NCBI RefSeq assembly: GCF_000153485.2
Contig: NC_018721.1
Location: 1,922,001 to 1,986,000, forward strand
DNA from: Psychroflexus torquis ATCC 700755
GTDB lineage: Bacteria; Bacteroidota; Bacteroidia; Flavobacteriales; Flavobacteriaceae
Length of the DNA stretch: 64,000 bases
Direction: 5' to 3'
Shown piece by piece: positions 35,975 through 44,587 of the stretch. The position numbers and the translations under genes were made by a program. Position 1 is the stretch's first letter. Each line of letters begins with the position of its first letter. The notes under the pieces are model-generated. The model was not told the origin of the DNA. It saw only the letters and a program-made list of their open reading frames with translations, and ran no database searches.

Positions 35975-38320
35975 TTGTATTGTTTGCGGGCTTCCCAATG
36001 ACAAACTCCTGATTTTTATGTTGTACCTGACGGCACAATCTATTGATAGGATTATGCTACACATCATCCTTTTTTTGTCCTGACGGGACAATTAGGAGTG
36101 TTCTTCTCTTTTAAAAGGTAACCCTAAGCCCAATTTTAAACCCCTCAACTCACTTTGTCAATATGTCCCGTTAGGGACTAACTCTCGGTAAAAAAAGTGA
36201 ACGAAAAAAACAGCGTGCCTTTAGGTACGCCCTATGATCTGAGTGTTGCTTTTCGACTTCCCTATACTAGCTCCGGATTTTCATGTTGTACCTGACGCCA
36301 CAATCTGATGATATCATGATGCTTTGTGTTACCCATGTTATCTATATTTAGTCCCTAACGGGACAATTAGGGTTGTTCTTCTCTTTTTAAAGACACTATG
36401 GATTTTAATCTTTGTCCCGTTAGGGACTAACTCTCGGTAAAAAAAAAAAACGAAAGAAACAGCGTGCCTTTAGGTACGCCCTATGATTTTGAGTGTTGCT
36501 TTTCGACTTCCTTATAACTAGCTCCTGGTTTTTATATCGCACCTCACGGCACAATCTGATGATATCATGATGCTTTGTGCTACCCATGTTACCTATATTT
36601 AGTCCCTAACGGGACAATTAGGAGTGTTCTTCTCTTTTTAAAGACACTATGGATTTTAATCTTTGTCCCGTTAGGGACTAGCTCTCGGTAAAAAAAAGGT
36701 AAACGAAAAAACAGCGTGCCTTTAGGTACGCCCTATGATTTGGGGATTGCTTTTCGACGCCACTATGACTAGCTCCCGATTTTTATGTTGTTGCTAACGC
36801 CACAATATGGTGATATCATGATGCTTTATGTTACCCATGTTACCTATATTTAGTCCCTAACGGGACAATTAGGAGTGTTCTTCTCTTTTTAAAGACACTA
36901 TGGATTTTAATCTTTGTCCCGTTAGGGACTAACTCTTGGTAAAAAAAGATGAACGAAAAAACAGCGTGCCTTTAGGTATGCTCTATGATTTGGGGATTGC
37001 TTTTGACTTCCTTATACTAGCTCCAGATTTTATGTTGTACCTGACGGCACAATCTATTGATAGGATTATGCTACATATCATCCTTTTTTTGTCCTAACGG
37101 GACAATTAGGGTTGTTCTTCTCTTTTAAAAGGTAACACAAAGCCCAATTTTGAACCCCTCAAATCACTTTCTCAATATGTCCCGTCAGGGACTAGATCTC
37201 GGTAAAAAAAAGGTTAACGAAAAAATAGCGTGCCTTTAGGTACACCCTATGATTTGGGGATTGCTTTTCGACGTCACTATGACTAGCTCCTAATTTTTAT
37301 GTTGTTGCTAACGCCACAATCTGTTGGTATGATTGTACTTTGTGTAACCTATGTTTAGTCCCTAACGGGACAAATAGGAATGTTGTTCTCTTTTACGAGG
37401 TAAAGCTCAGCCCAATTTTAAACTCCTCAACTCACTTTATCAATATGTCCCGTTAGGGACTAAATCTCGGTAAAAAAAAGGTTAACGAAAGAATAGCGTG
37501 CCTTTAGGTACTCCCTATGATTTTGGGTGTTGCTTTTCGACTTCCTTATGACTAGCTCCTGACTTTTATATTGTACCTCACGGCACAATCTGATGATATC
37601 ATGATGCTTTGTGTTATCCATGCTACCTATGTTTAGTCCCTGACGGGACAGTTAAGAATGTTGTTCTCTTTTACAAGATAAAGCTAAGCCCAATTTTGAA
37701 CCCCTCAAATCACTTTCTCAATATGTCCCGTTAGGGACTAACTCTCAGTAAAAAAAAATAAACGAAAAAATAGCGTGCCTTTAGGTACGCCCTATGGTTT
37801 GCGTGTTGCTTTTCGACTTCCCTATGACTAGCTCCCGATTTTTATGTTGTACCTGACGGCACAATCTGGTGATATCATGATGCTTTGTGTTACCCATGTT
37901 ACCTATATTTAGTCCCTGACGGGACAGTTAAGAATGTTGTTCTCTTTTACAAGATAAAGCTAAGCCCAATTTTGAACCCCTCAAATCACTTTCTCAATAT
38001 GTCCCGTTAGGGACTAACTCTCGGTAAAAAAAAATAAACGAAAAAATAGCGTGCCTTTAGGTACGCCCTATGGTTTGCGTGTTGCTTTTCGACTTCCTTA
38101 TGACTAGCTCCCGATTTTTATGTTGTACCTCACAACACAATCTGATGATATCATGATGTTACCCATCTTTAGTCCCTAACGGGACAATTGAAGTGTTTGT
38201 TTTTTTTTAAAAACACACTATAGATTATGATCTTTGTCCCGTTAGGGACTAACTCTCGGTAAAAAAAAGGTTAACGAAAAAAGTGTGCCTTTAGGTACGC
38301 CCTATGGTTTTGTAATTATA
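35975..38320. repeat. Nine-unit tandem array of inverted palindrome pairs (REPIN/BIME-like)
   Basis: About 2.35 kb of direct repeats between two convergent genes. Each unit has GTCCCTAACGGGAC and, 63 or 88 bases later, its reverse complement GTCCCGTTAGGGAC. First palindromes start at 36077, 36351, 36602, 36853, 37091, 37358, 37636, 37912 and 38172 (spacing 238-278). Partners start at 36165, 36414, 36665, 36916, 37179, 37447, 37725, 38001 and 38236. Two spacer types exist: long (AAGCCCAATTTTGAACCCCT) and short (GACACTATGGATTTTAATCT), in the order L S S S L L L L S. Each unit also holds TGATATCATGATG and a hairpin GCGTGCCTTTAGGTACGC. No reading frame runs through it. No transposase is nearby. 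Confidence 0.9.
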
Positions 38321-38343
38321 AATTACAAAACGCCATTCAAAAA

Positions 38344-40695
38344 TCACTTCCCAATTGTGCTTTCAAAAAGTTTTAGAATACGCCTATACTCATCTGTCCA
38401 ACTGCTAGGCTGAGTAAAGCCATGTCCTTCGATTGGGTAGACTGCCATTTCCCAATTTTCTTTCTCTAATTCTATAAGGCGTTGTGACAGCCTTACCACA
38501 TCTTGAAAATGGACATTGGTATCTACAACACCGTGAGCGATCAACAGATGCCCTTCAAGACCTTCAGCAAAGTAAATAGGTGACGACTTTCGGTAAGCTT
38601 CTGGATCTAGGTGAGGCTCATTCAGAATGTTGGAGGTATAGCCATGGTTATAATGAGCCCAGTCCGTTACAGATCTTAGAGCTGCTCCGGCGGCAAAAGT
38701 ATCTGGTTCATTGAATAAAGCCATCAAGGTGATAAAGCCGCCATAGCTTCCTCCATACATCCCGATTTTCTCAGGATCTATACTATAGTTATCTACTAAA
38801 TACTTAGCCCCATCAACTTGGTCAGATAAATCCTTTCCTCCCATATGTCTATAAATTCCTGTTCTCCAATTTCTCCCATATCCTGCACTTCCTCTATAGT
38901 CTATGTCCAAAACCGTATATCCAAGATCGGTCAAAAGATTATTGAACATATACTCTCTAAAATAACTCGACCACCATTTGTGAGCATTTTGAAGATAACC
39001 TGCCCCATGAACAAAAATTACCGCGGCTTTTTTATCAACATCTTTGTCTGGAGTATAAAGTCTCGCATAAGGTTTGGCACCATCTTCAGCGGTAAACTGA
39101 ATCAACTCTGGTGTTTTCCAATCATAACTTTTAAAAGCGTCAGACTGTCCAGAAGTGAGTTCTTCTAAAGAAGAATTCGCTTTAGTCCGCTTTAAATAAA
39201 GTTCCTCTGGTGTATTGGAATCCGAAAACAAGACCGCCATATACTTTTCATCTGGAGACAAACTCACTTGATGCTTACCTTCCATTGACGTCAGTTGGAT
39301 TTTTTCACCTCCCATAACCGGCATTTTATAAAAATGACGCTCTCCTGGATGCACTTCAGAAGACGTAAAAAACCATGAGTTTTGGTCTAAAGACAGTTGG
39401 GGGTTAAAGATTTCATACTCGCCATCTGTCAGCTGAATTTGTTTGTTCTTCTTAACATCATGAACATATAGATGTGAGTATCCTGTCGCTTCAGACTGGT
39501 AATACACATGAGTATTATCGCCTAGCCAACCCAATGTTCCTCCACCGTAATAACTACCAATCCCAGGGCCCGCAATCCAAGCTTCGTCATGTTGTCTATC
39601 TAAAGTTTCTAAAGCGCCCGTGTCCAAATTCAAAAGGCTAATCCAACGGTCCTTATTGTCTTGAGCTCTCATAGACAAAACTGCCTGTTGATCTGTAGAA
39701 GAAAATTTTACATCAGAAAAACTGACTTCACGTTCCTTGTTTTCCCATTCTCGATCTGGATAATTCTTGGTATAACTAGGTAAATCTGTGAGGCCAGGCA
39801 GTGAGGAAACATCTATCTTGAAAACCGTGTCTTTTTCGATATGGTAAAGCCACAAGTCTCTTTGTTGAGTCTGGTCGCCTACTTTGCTTCTCGCCTCCAA
39901 GAGTTTTGTATAGCCAGAAGCATCTACATAATTTGGAACTTCTGTAGATTCTGATTCTGAAGGTTCGTAAGTTTGAAAGGCTAAAAACTGACCTGTTTCA
40001 CTAATGTTGAAATTAAAGGCTCTTTTTTTATCTAAATAAAAGACGAATTTTTCACCCTCAAATAACTCTTTGTTTTTATCTCTGAGTTCGGAGTTTTCCT
40101 TTTGAGTACGCACTTCTTCAAGGAGACTTAAATTTTCATCTTCTAACCATTGATTTTTTTCAGATTTTTTAGAGGTTTGGTCGTTAGAGCTTCCAGATTC
40201 TATGTTGGTTTTCTGCTGAATTTGCCCTAGATCAGCATCATAAATAAAGAGATTATTTCTTGAAATAAAGGCATACTTTGAAGTCGTAATAAACTTTGGA
40301 CTCTGGATGCGTTCTCCAAGATCCAAGATGAGCTGGGCCGATTTCTTTTTCTTATCGTAGAGGTATAAATCTCCAGATTTCACGAAAAGCTTTTGAGTTT
40401 GTTTATCGTTATAATCCCCGTAAGCAGGAATTTTTGACTTACGCTCTGTAAGGCTTACTTTCTCGATGTTCGATTTGTTTTTCAACCTTTTTTGATACAA
40501 CGAGTCAGAAAGCTGTTGTTCTGGATTATAGTCGAAATAAATAATGTCCGACTCCTCGTTCCATTCTATATTAGAGGGAAACGTTCCAAACCATTGTGGA
40601 TCTTGCATGATTTGGTTGACAGTCAGATCAGATTGGGCTTTTCCGATCCAACTTGCTAGAAAAATGAAGATAAAAATGCGCAGTGAAAAGTTCAT
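38344..40695 (-). CDS. S9 family prolyl oligopeptidase (DPP IV-like)
   Basis: A ~783-residue secreted serine peptidase. It has a signal peptide ending near IGKAQ (residue 21), an eight-bladed-propeller DPPIV N-terminal domain (to about residue 520) and an alpha/beta hydrolase domain at the C-terminus. The nucleophile is Ser650 in GGSYGGF; the Asp is in HGVVDTNVHF and the His in EGHGF, near the end. It likely releases dipeptides or cuts after proline outside the cytoplasm. The frame opens at 40722, but the ATG at 40695 (MNFSLRIFIF) gives the right signal peptide. Confidence 0.94.
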   Translation of the reverse strand: MNFSLRIFIFIFLASWIGKAQSDLTVNQIMQDPQWFGTFPSNIEWNEESDIIYFDYNPEQQLSDSLYQKRLKNKSNIEKVSLTERKSKIPAYGDYNDKQTQKLFVKSGDLYLYDKKKKSAQLILDLGERIQSPKFITTSKYAFISRNNLFIYDADLGQIQQKTNIESGSSNDQTSKKSEKNQWLEDENLSLLEEVRTQKENSELRDKNKELFEGEKFVFYLDKKRAFNFNISETGQFLAFQTYEPSESESTEVPNYVDASGYTKLLEARSKVGDQTQQRDLWLYHIEKDTVFKIDVSSLPGLTDLPSYTKNYPDREWENKEREVSFSDVKFSSTDQQAVLSMRAQDNKDRWISLLNLDTGALETLDRQHDEAWIAGPGIGSYYGGGTLGWLGDNTHVYYQSEATGYSHLYVHDVKKNKQIQLTDGEYEIFNPQLSLDQNSWFFTSSEVHPGERHFYKMPVMGGEKIQLTSMEGKHQVSLSPDEKYMAVLFSDSNTPEELYLKRTKANSSLEELTSGQSDAFKSYDWKTPELIQFTAEDGAKPYARLYTPDKDVDKKAAVIFVHGAGYLQNAHKWWSSYFREYMFNNLLTDLGYTVLDIDYRGSAGYGRNWRTGIYRHMGGKDLSDQVDGAKYLVDNYSIDPEKIGMYGGSYGGFITLMALFNEPDTFAAGAALRSVTDWAHYNHGYTSNILNEPHLDPEAYRKSSPIYFAEGLEGHLLIAHGVVDTNVHFQDVVRLSQRLIELEKENWEMAVYPIEGHGFTQPSSWTDEYRRILKLFESTIGK

Positions 40696-40790
40696 AGATT
40701 TTATGTTTTGAGAATAGATCAAATATAAAAGCTTTTCGAGTAAAGCTTTAAGGGGAATTCTTATTAATTTTAAGCCTAGATTATATTCTT

Positions 40791-41660
40791 ATGACTTCAA
40801 AACCCCATTTAAGTTTAACGCTCCTCTTGCTACTTGTTTTTAATTTGACTTACTCTCAAGAGAAAAAAGCCTTTTCCCTGTATACCCAAGAAGGAGAAAA
40901 AATCTCTTATGATACTATGCTGGACAGTTTAAGCAAAACCAATGTGGTTCTGTTTGGAGAGTATCATAATAATCCTATTTCCCATTGGTTACAATTTGGA
41001 GTTGTCTCCGATTTAAAAACCTCTAAAATCAACCTTGCCATCGGTGCTGAAATGTTTGAAACCGACACACAATCTGTTCTTAACTTGTATTTAAAAGATA
41101 GCCTTACAGAACCTAAGTTTAAAAAAGAGGCTAGAGTTTGGAGCAATTATTCCACAGATTATAAGCCATTGGTAGAGCTAGCAAAACGAGATTCTATCCC
41201 CTATATAGCGACCAATATCCCAAGACCTTATGCCACTAGTGTGTACAGAAATGGTGGCTTTTCAGCTTTAGATAGCCTTCCTAAAAACGAGTTGAAGTGG
41301 ATAGCGCCATTGCCTATTCCTTTTGATATCCATTTAAGTTCATACCAAAATATGCTAGACATGATGGGGGGACATGGAGGGGAAGATCTCGTAAAAGCCC
41401 AAGCCATAAAAGACGCGACTATGGCTCATTTTATATTAGAAAATTTAAAACCAAACCAAGTCTTTGTCCACCTTAACGGAAGCTACCATTCCAATTTTTT
41501 TGAAGGTATTTACTGGTATCTTAAAACCTACAGAGAAAACCTCAACATCCTAACCCTAACCACGGTTGAACAAAAAAACGTGCATCAATTGAAGGAGGAA
41601 CACAAAGGTCTAGCGAATTTTATTATTGTTGTAGACGAAAACATGACCAAAACGTATTAA
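40791..41660 (+). CDS. ChaN-family heme-binding-like exported protein
   Basis: A 289-residue protein with a signal peptide ending near LTYSQ (residue 23). The mature domain has VVLFGEYHNNPISHWLQ, AIGAEMFETDTQSVL and VFVHLNGSYHSNFFEGI, which are signatures of the ChaN/haem-binding uptake family (Cofac_haem_bdg). The conserved Glu/His in GEYHNN and the His in LNGSYHS would be ligand residues. No Cys lipobox, unlike some relatives. Located three bases before the omega-amidase gene, so they share a transcript. Confidence 0.85.
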   Translation: MTSKPHLSLTLLLLLVFNLTYSQEKKAFSLYTQEGEKISYDTMLDSLSKTNVVLFGEYHNNPISHWLQFGVVSDLKTSKINLAIGAEMFETDTQSVLNLYLKDSLTEPKFKKEARVWSNYSTDYKPLVELAKRDSIPYIATNIPRPYATSVYRNGGFSALDSLPKNELKWIAPLPIPFDIHLSSYQNMLDMMGGHGGEDLVKAQAIKDATMAHFILENLKPNQVFVHLNGSYHSNFFEGIYWYLKTYRENLNILTLTTVEQKNVHQLKEEHKGLANFIIVVDENMTKTY

Positions 41661-41663
41661 ATA

Positions 41664-42449
41664 ATGAACGATACTCTTCAGATCTCTTATATACAAGCCG
41701 ACTTAATTTGGGAACATCCCAATGCAAACAGAGCTGTTTTTGAAAAAAAAATAGCCACTTGCCCAAAGGATACCGAGGTGATTATTTTACCCGAAATGTT
41801 TAACACAGGCTTTTCTATGAATGCTGAAGCCAACGCACAAGAAGTGCCAGACGTTTTGGAATGGATGAAAGCTCAATCTAAAAAACACCACGCAGCGCTA
41901 ACGGGAAGTGCCATGGTAAAAGAAAATGGAAAGTATTTCAACAGGATGTTCTTTGTAGAGCCTAATGGAAAAGTCTCAAAATACGATAAAAAACACTTGT
42001 TTACTTTAGCAAAAGAACAGGAAACGTATACACCTGGCAACGAAAGGTGTGTCGTGCATTATAAAGGTTGGAACATTTGTTTGATGGTTTGCTACGATTT
42101 GCGTTTTCCAGTCTGGGCTAGGAATAAAGATGATTATGAGGTCTTGATTTATGTTGCCAATTGGCCAGCAAAGCGAATCTCCGCGTGGGATACTTTATTA
42201 AAAGCCCGTGCTATCGAAAACATGAGTTATTGTATTGGCGTTAATATAATTGGAACCGATGGAAATAATTTTCCTTACTTAGGTCATTCTGCGGCCTATA
42301 ATGTATTGGGAGAACCCTTAAGCTCTCACCTTCCAGAAGAGGAGGTCATAGAAACTGTCATTTTAAAAAAATCTGACCTTGAAACGACTCGAGAAAAACT
42401 AGGCTTTTTAAAAGATAAAGATAGCTTTGAGTTCACTACTGAACAATAA
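41664..42449 (+). CDS. Omega-amidase / nitrilase-family hydrolase (YafV-like)
   Basis: A 261-residue carbon-nitrogen hydrolase. The Glu-Lys-Cys triad is visible: Glu in ILPEMFNTGFSM, Lys in YDKKHLF and Cys in MVCYDLRFPVWARN. The pattern matches YafV/Nit2-type omega-amidases, which hydrolyse alpha-ketoglutaramate and alpha-ketosuccinamate and so repair products of glutamine transaminases. It has no signal peptide. Confidence 0.92.
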   Translation: MNDTLQISYIQADLIWEHPNANRAVFEKKIATCPKDTEVIILPEMFNTGFSMNAEANAQEVPDVLEWMKAQSKKHHAALTGSAMVKENGKYFNRMFFVEPNGKVSKYDKKHLFTLAKEQETYTPGNERCVVHYKGWNICLMVCYDLRFPVWARNKDDYEVLIYVANWPAKRISAWDTLLKARAIENMSYCIGVNIIGTDGNNFPYLGHSAAYNVLGEPLSSHLPEEEVIETVILKKSDLETTREKLGFLKDKDSFEFTTEQ

Positions 42450-42557
42450 ACAGTCGTCAAATTCGTGAATGTGCTAAAAAATCTCTACACTTTCCCTGAA
42501 ATACCATCTCTCAAATTTACTCATCATCATGGGATCATCGGCAAACCATAGAGTTAC

Positions 42558-42608
42558 TCTACCTTAAATCCTCGAGGGCTTATGTTGTGCCTCCCCTACG
42601 AATGCTTA
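42558..42608 (+). repeat. 50-bp direct repeat, copy 1 (copy 2 at 43159-43209)
   Basis: TCTACCTTAAATC.TCGAGGG and TTATGTTGTGCCT..CCTAC.AATGCTT recur with few changes at 43159-43209. The two copies flank the small membrane protein gene at 42654. The inner string TTATGTTGT is also part of the repeat unit in the array at 36-38 kb, which suggests a distant link. Confidence 0.6.
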
Positions 42609-42653
42609 TTTATTGGCAAAAGGTATTCTCTTTTGTTATTGTTTTTTTGACTT

Positions 42654-42875
42654 CTAAAAAATGAGAACATTTGTCCATTTCAAGAGAACCAATATTATAG
42701 ATGTAACGCCCGTACAAATATATATAGCATCTTGCCAATAAAAAGTTCTCGCTCCCCATATCTTCCAATTATGCCCATATTTTGTTTTGATCGTTTCACG
42801 GGTAAACTTCCAATAAATTAAAGTGATTATTAAAAAAATAGATACCGCTATTACTATTATCCAAATTTCTGCCAT
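42654..42875 (-). CDS. Small two-helix membrane protein
   Basis: A 73-residue frame with two strong hydrophobic segments (residues 4-22 and 51-70) joined by a basic loop that contains KYGHNWKIWGARTFYWQD. The start is ATG at 42875. There is no homologue I recognise. It lies alone between two 50-bp direct repeats, so it may be a small accessory gene. Coding status is moderately supported by the clear membrane pattern. Confidence 0.5.
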   Translation of the reverse strand: MAEIWIIVIAVSIFLIITLIYWKFTRETIKTKYGHNWKIWGARTFYWQDAIYICTGVTSIILVLLKWTNVLIF

Positions 42876-43239
42876 TTGTTGAATTTTTAGTTTGTGTTTT
42901 TTTAATTACTGGATATAGATATAACATAACATCTTGTGTTATACCAGTCTTAAAATTCTAAACTAAAACATTTTCGCAACATGGATGTTATTTTTTTTGT
43001 TTTAGTCGTCTGATAGCATAAAAAGCTTGTATATATCTCCAGTTAATCTCAGCTTTTAGAGGATGTTAAGCAAAATTAGGCCTAAAAATCTGTAGTATTA
43101 CTGGAATTGTGGTTTTTACTTTTTAATCAGTTTTTCGAAATGTTAGCCATCGATTCTATCTACCTCAAATCATCGAGAGTTTATGTTGTGCCTACCCTAC
43201 CAATGCTTCTTAGATATTGTTCAACATTACTTATTCAGG
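42876..43239. other. Gene-free stretch with second copy of 50-bp repeat
   Basis: 364 bases without an open frame. It holds the second 50-bp direct repeat copy (43159-43209). A local inverted motif, ATAACATAACATCTTGTGTTAT, is near 42929-42953. Otherwise nothing is recognised. Confidence 0.55.
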
Positions 43240-43803
43240 CTAAAATCTGTATCCAATTCTTAGGTGTATGTTAACAGTACCTTCACTTTCATTTTCTAAA
43301 AATCCTGCTTGTTTTGCATAAGCATACCTATAACCAATCCCTATTCCAGTTTCATAAGTAAAATGTTTTCCTATATTTCTTCTGATTCCCCAGGTCGGTA
43401 TAATTGAAATACTACTAATTACAATAACATTTTCCGTATTAGAAATAACAAACCAATCTGGATGATAACTGGTTTTCAGCGAAATAAAATTTCCACTATT
43501 TCCATCAATTCTACGTGATTTCTTTACTCTTTTATTTAAGTTGTAATAAAGTCTTGGTTCGAGTGTAATTACAGGTGTCATTAAAAACCCAGTTCCATCG
43601 TAGAAACTTCCTCCCCAAATTTCGCTGTCAAATCCGATTTCAGTTCGTAATGCTATTAAGTTTGTGAGTTTAGATTCTTGATGAGCTCAAATTCCTAGAA
43701 ATCCAGTTTGAATTCCGTAAGTTGATTTTTCCACACTAGCGGTTTGAGGTTTAGCTATTAAAGTCATTCCACACAATGCCATTGTAAATAAAATTCTTTT
43801 CAT
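43240..43803 (-). pseudogene. Outer-membrane barrel paralogue broken by one stop codon
   Basis: Reading from ATG 43803 the frame is open for 188 codons apart from one TGA at codon 39 (43687-43689). The product aligns along its length with the 203-residue barrel at 4111-4722: signal peptide, ASVEKSTYGIQTGFLG, LEPRLYYNLNKR, DGNSGNF, PTWGIRRNIGKHF, ETGIGIGYRYA and HLRIGYRF. In the intact paralogue the aligned position is Trp (FLGTWLY), so a TGG to TGA change explains the stop. Re-initiation at 43581 would lose the signal peptide. A sequencing error or stop-codon readthrough is possible. Confidence 0.82.
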
Positions 43804-43987
43804 TAAGTTAAATTTTTGTCCTAAAGTTTAAATTGTTATCAAGTGTTACACAACAGCCTTGGTTAAGGAGAGTGTTGTGGAGTAGGGACTCGAACTTGTC
43901 GGCTTTTTTGTTTATTCTCAAAAATAACACTTCATTCGAATACCCACTTTATAAGCTTAACCGATTTTACCTGCGGGATTTCTCCCA

Positions 43988-44404
43988 TTATGTGGTCATC
44001 GTCAGTATCAATACCAATGTAAAAATCCCAACAGCTGTTGTAAATCTTCCCATTTTTTTTGATTTGGTCCATCCTGCTAAAGAAATCATAGCTATCAATG
44101 ATATAATTCCCAAAATAAATGAAATAGTTCCTACTATTCTTGGAAATATTAAATCACTTTCGATGACTTCCAAAGGGTAACCTGTAGTCGTTTTCATAAG
44201 AAGGGTGGTCATTGCAAAAACTGAAACCAAAAAGAAACTAGCGGCTAATGTGGACACTATCATAATATTTTTAAATATCCGAGTGTTCACCTCTGATACT
44301 AATAGATTTGCAATTACCGCGATTGTAAACCCACCAAGTAACGAACTAATCATTATTGTCTGGTCAGCAAGTTTATTCCAGTATCCAAAAGTAATTTCAA
44401 TCAT
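43988..44404 (-). CDS. Four-helix integral membrane protein, unknown
   Basis: A 138-residue protein with four hydrophobic segments (about residues 16-37, 45-68, 87-110 and 118-137) and short polar loops. It starts at ATG 44404 and ends close to its last helix. I recognise no family. It is isolated: a truncated MITE-like element lies just upstream and a broken barrel gene further downstream. Confidence 0.65.
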   Translation of the reverse strand: MIEITFGYWNKLADQTIMISSLLGGFTIAVIANLLVSEVNTRIFKNIMIVSTLAASFFLVSVFAMTTLLMKTTTGYPLEVIESDLIFPRIVGTISFILGIISLIAMISLAGWTKSKKMGRFTTAVGIFTLVLILTMTT

Positions 44405-44435
44405 AAATTCAGTGTGTTTTTACAATTAGATTCTA

Positions 44436-44556
44436 ATACCAAGTTAGACCTATAATGACGCAATAAATCGTTTTACCGATACGAATTCGGCACAGGCTTT
44501 TTTCGCCTGCTTTTCATTAAAAATAATTACCGCAGCTAAGGCTATGCTAGTTATTA
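44436..44556 (+). mobile_element. MITE-like element, family A (copy A3, truncated)
   Basis: Carries the left end (ATACCAAGTTAGACCTATAA), CAATAAATCGTTTTACCGAT, GCACAGGCTTTTTTCGCCTG and GCAGCTAAGGCTATGCTAGT of family A, then stops. The right half is missing. It abuts the 3' end of the DUF885 gene. Confidence 0.65.
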
Positions 44557-44587
44557 GTGCCTTTTGCAATAAAGTAAGTTGTAGAAG

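Noticed and set aside
35975..38320. The repeat array as a CRISPR
   Set aside because: Units are ~250-280 bp, spacers are near-identical between units and not unique, and no cas genes are present.
42929..42953. Inverted motif as an integron attC site
   Set aside because: No integrase gene, no conserved core site triplet and no cassette array were seen.
43870..43900. A tRNA-like string (reverse strand GTTCGAGTCCCTAC)
   Set aside because: The sequence resembles a T-loop, but the T-stem does not pair and no acceptor or anticodon arm can be built.
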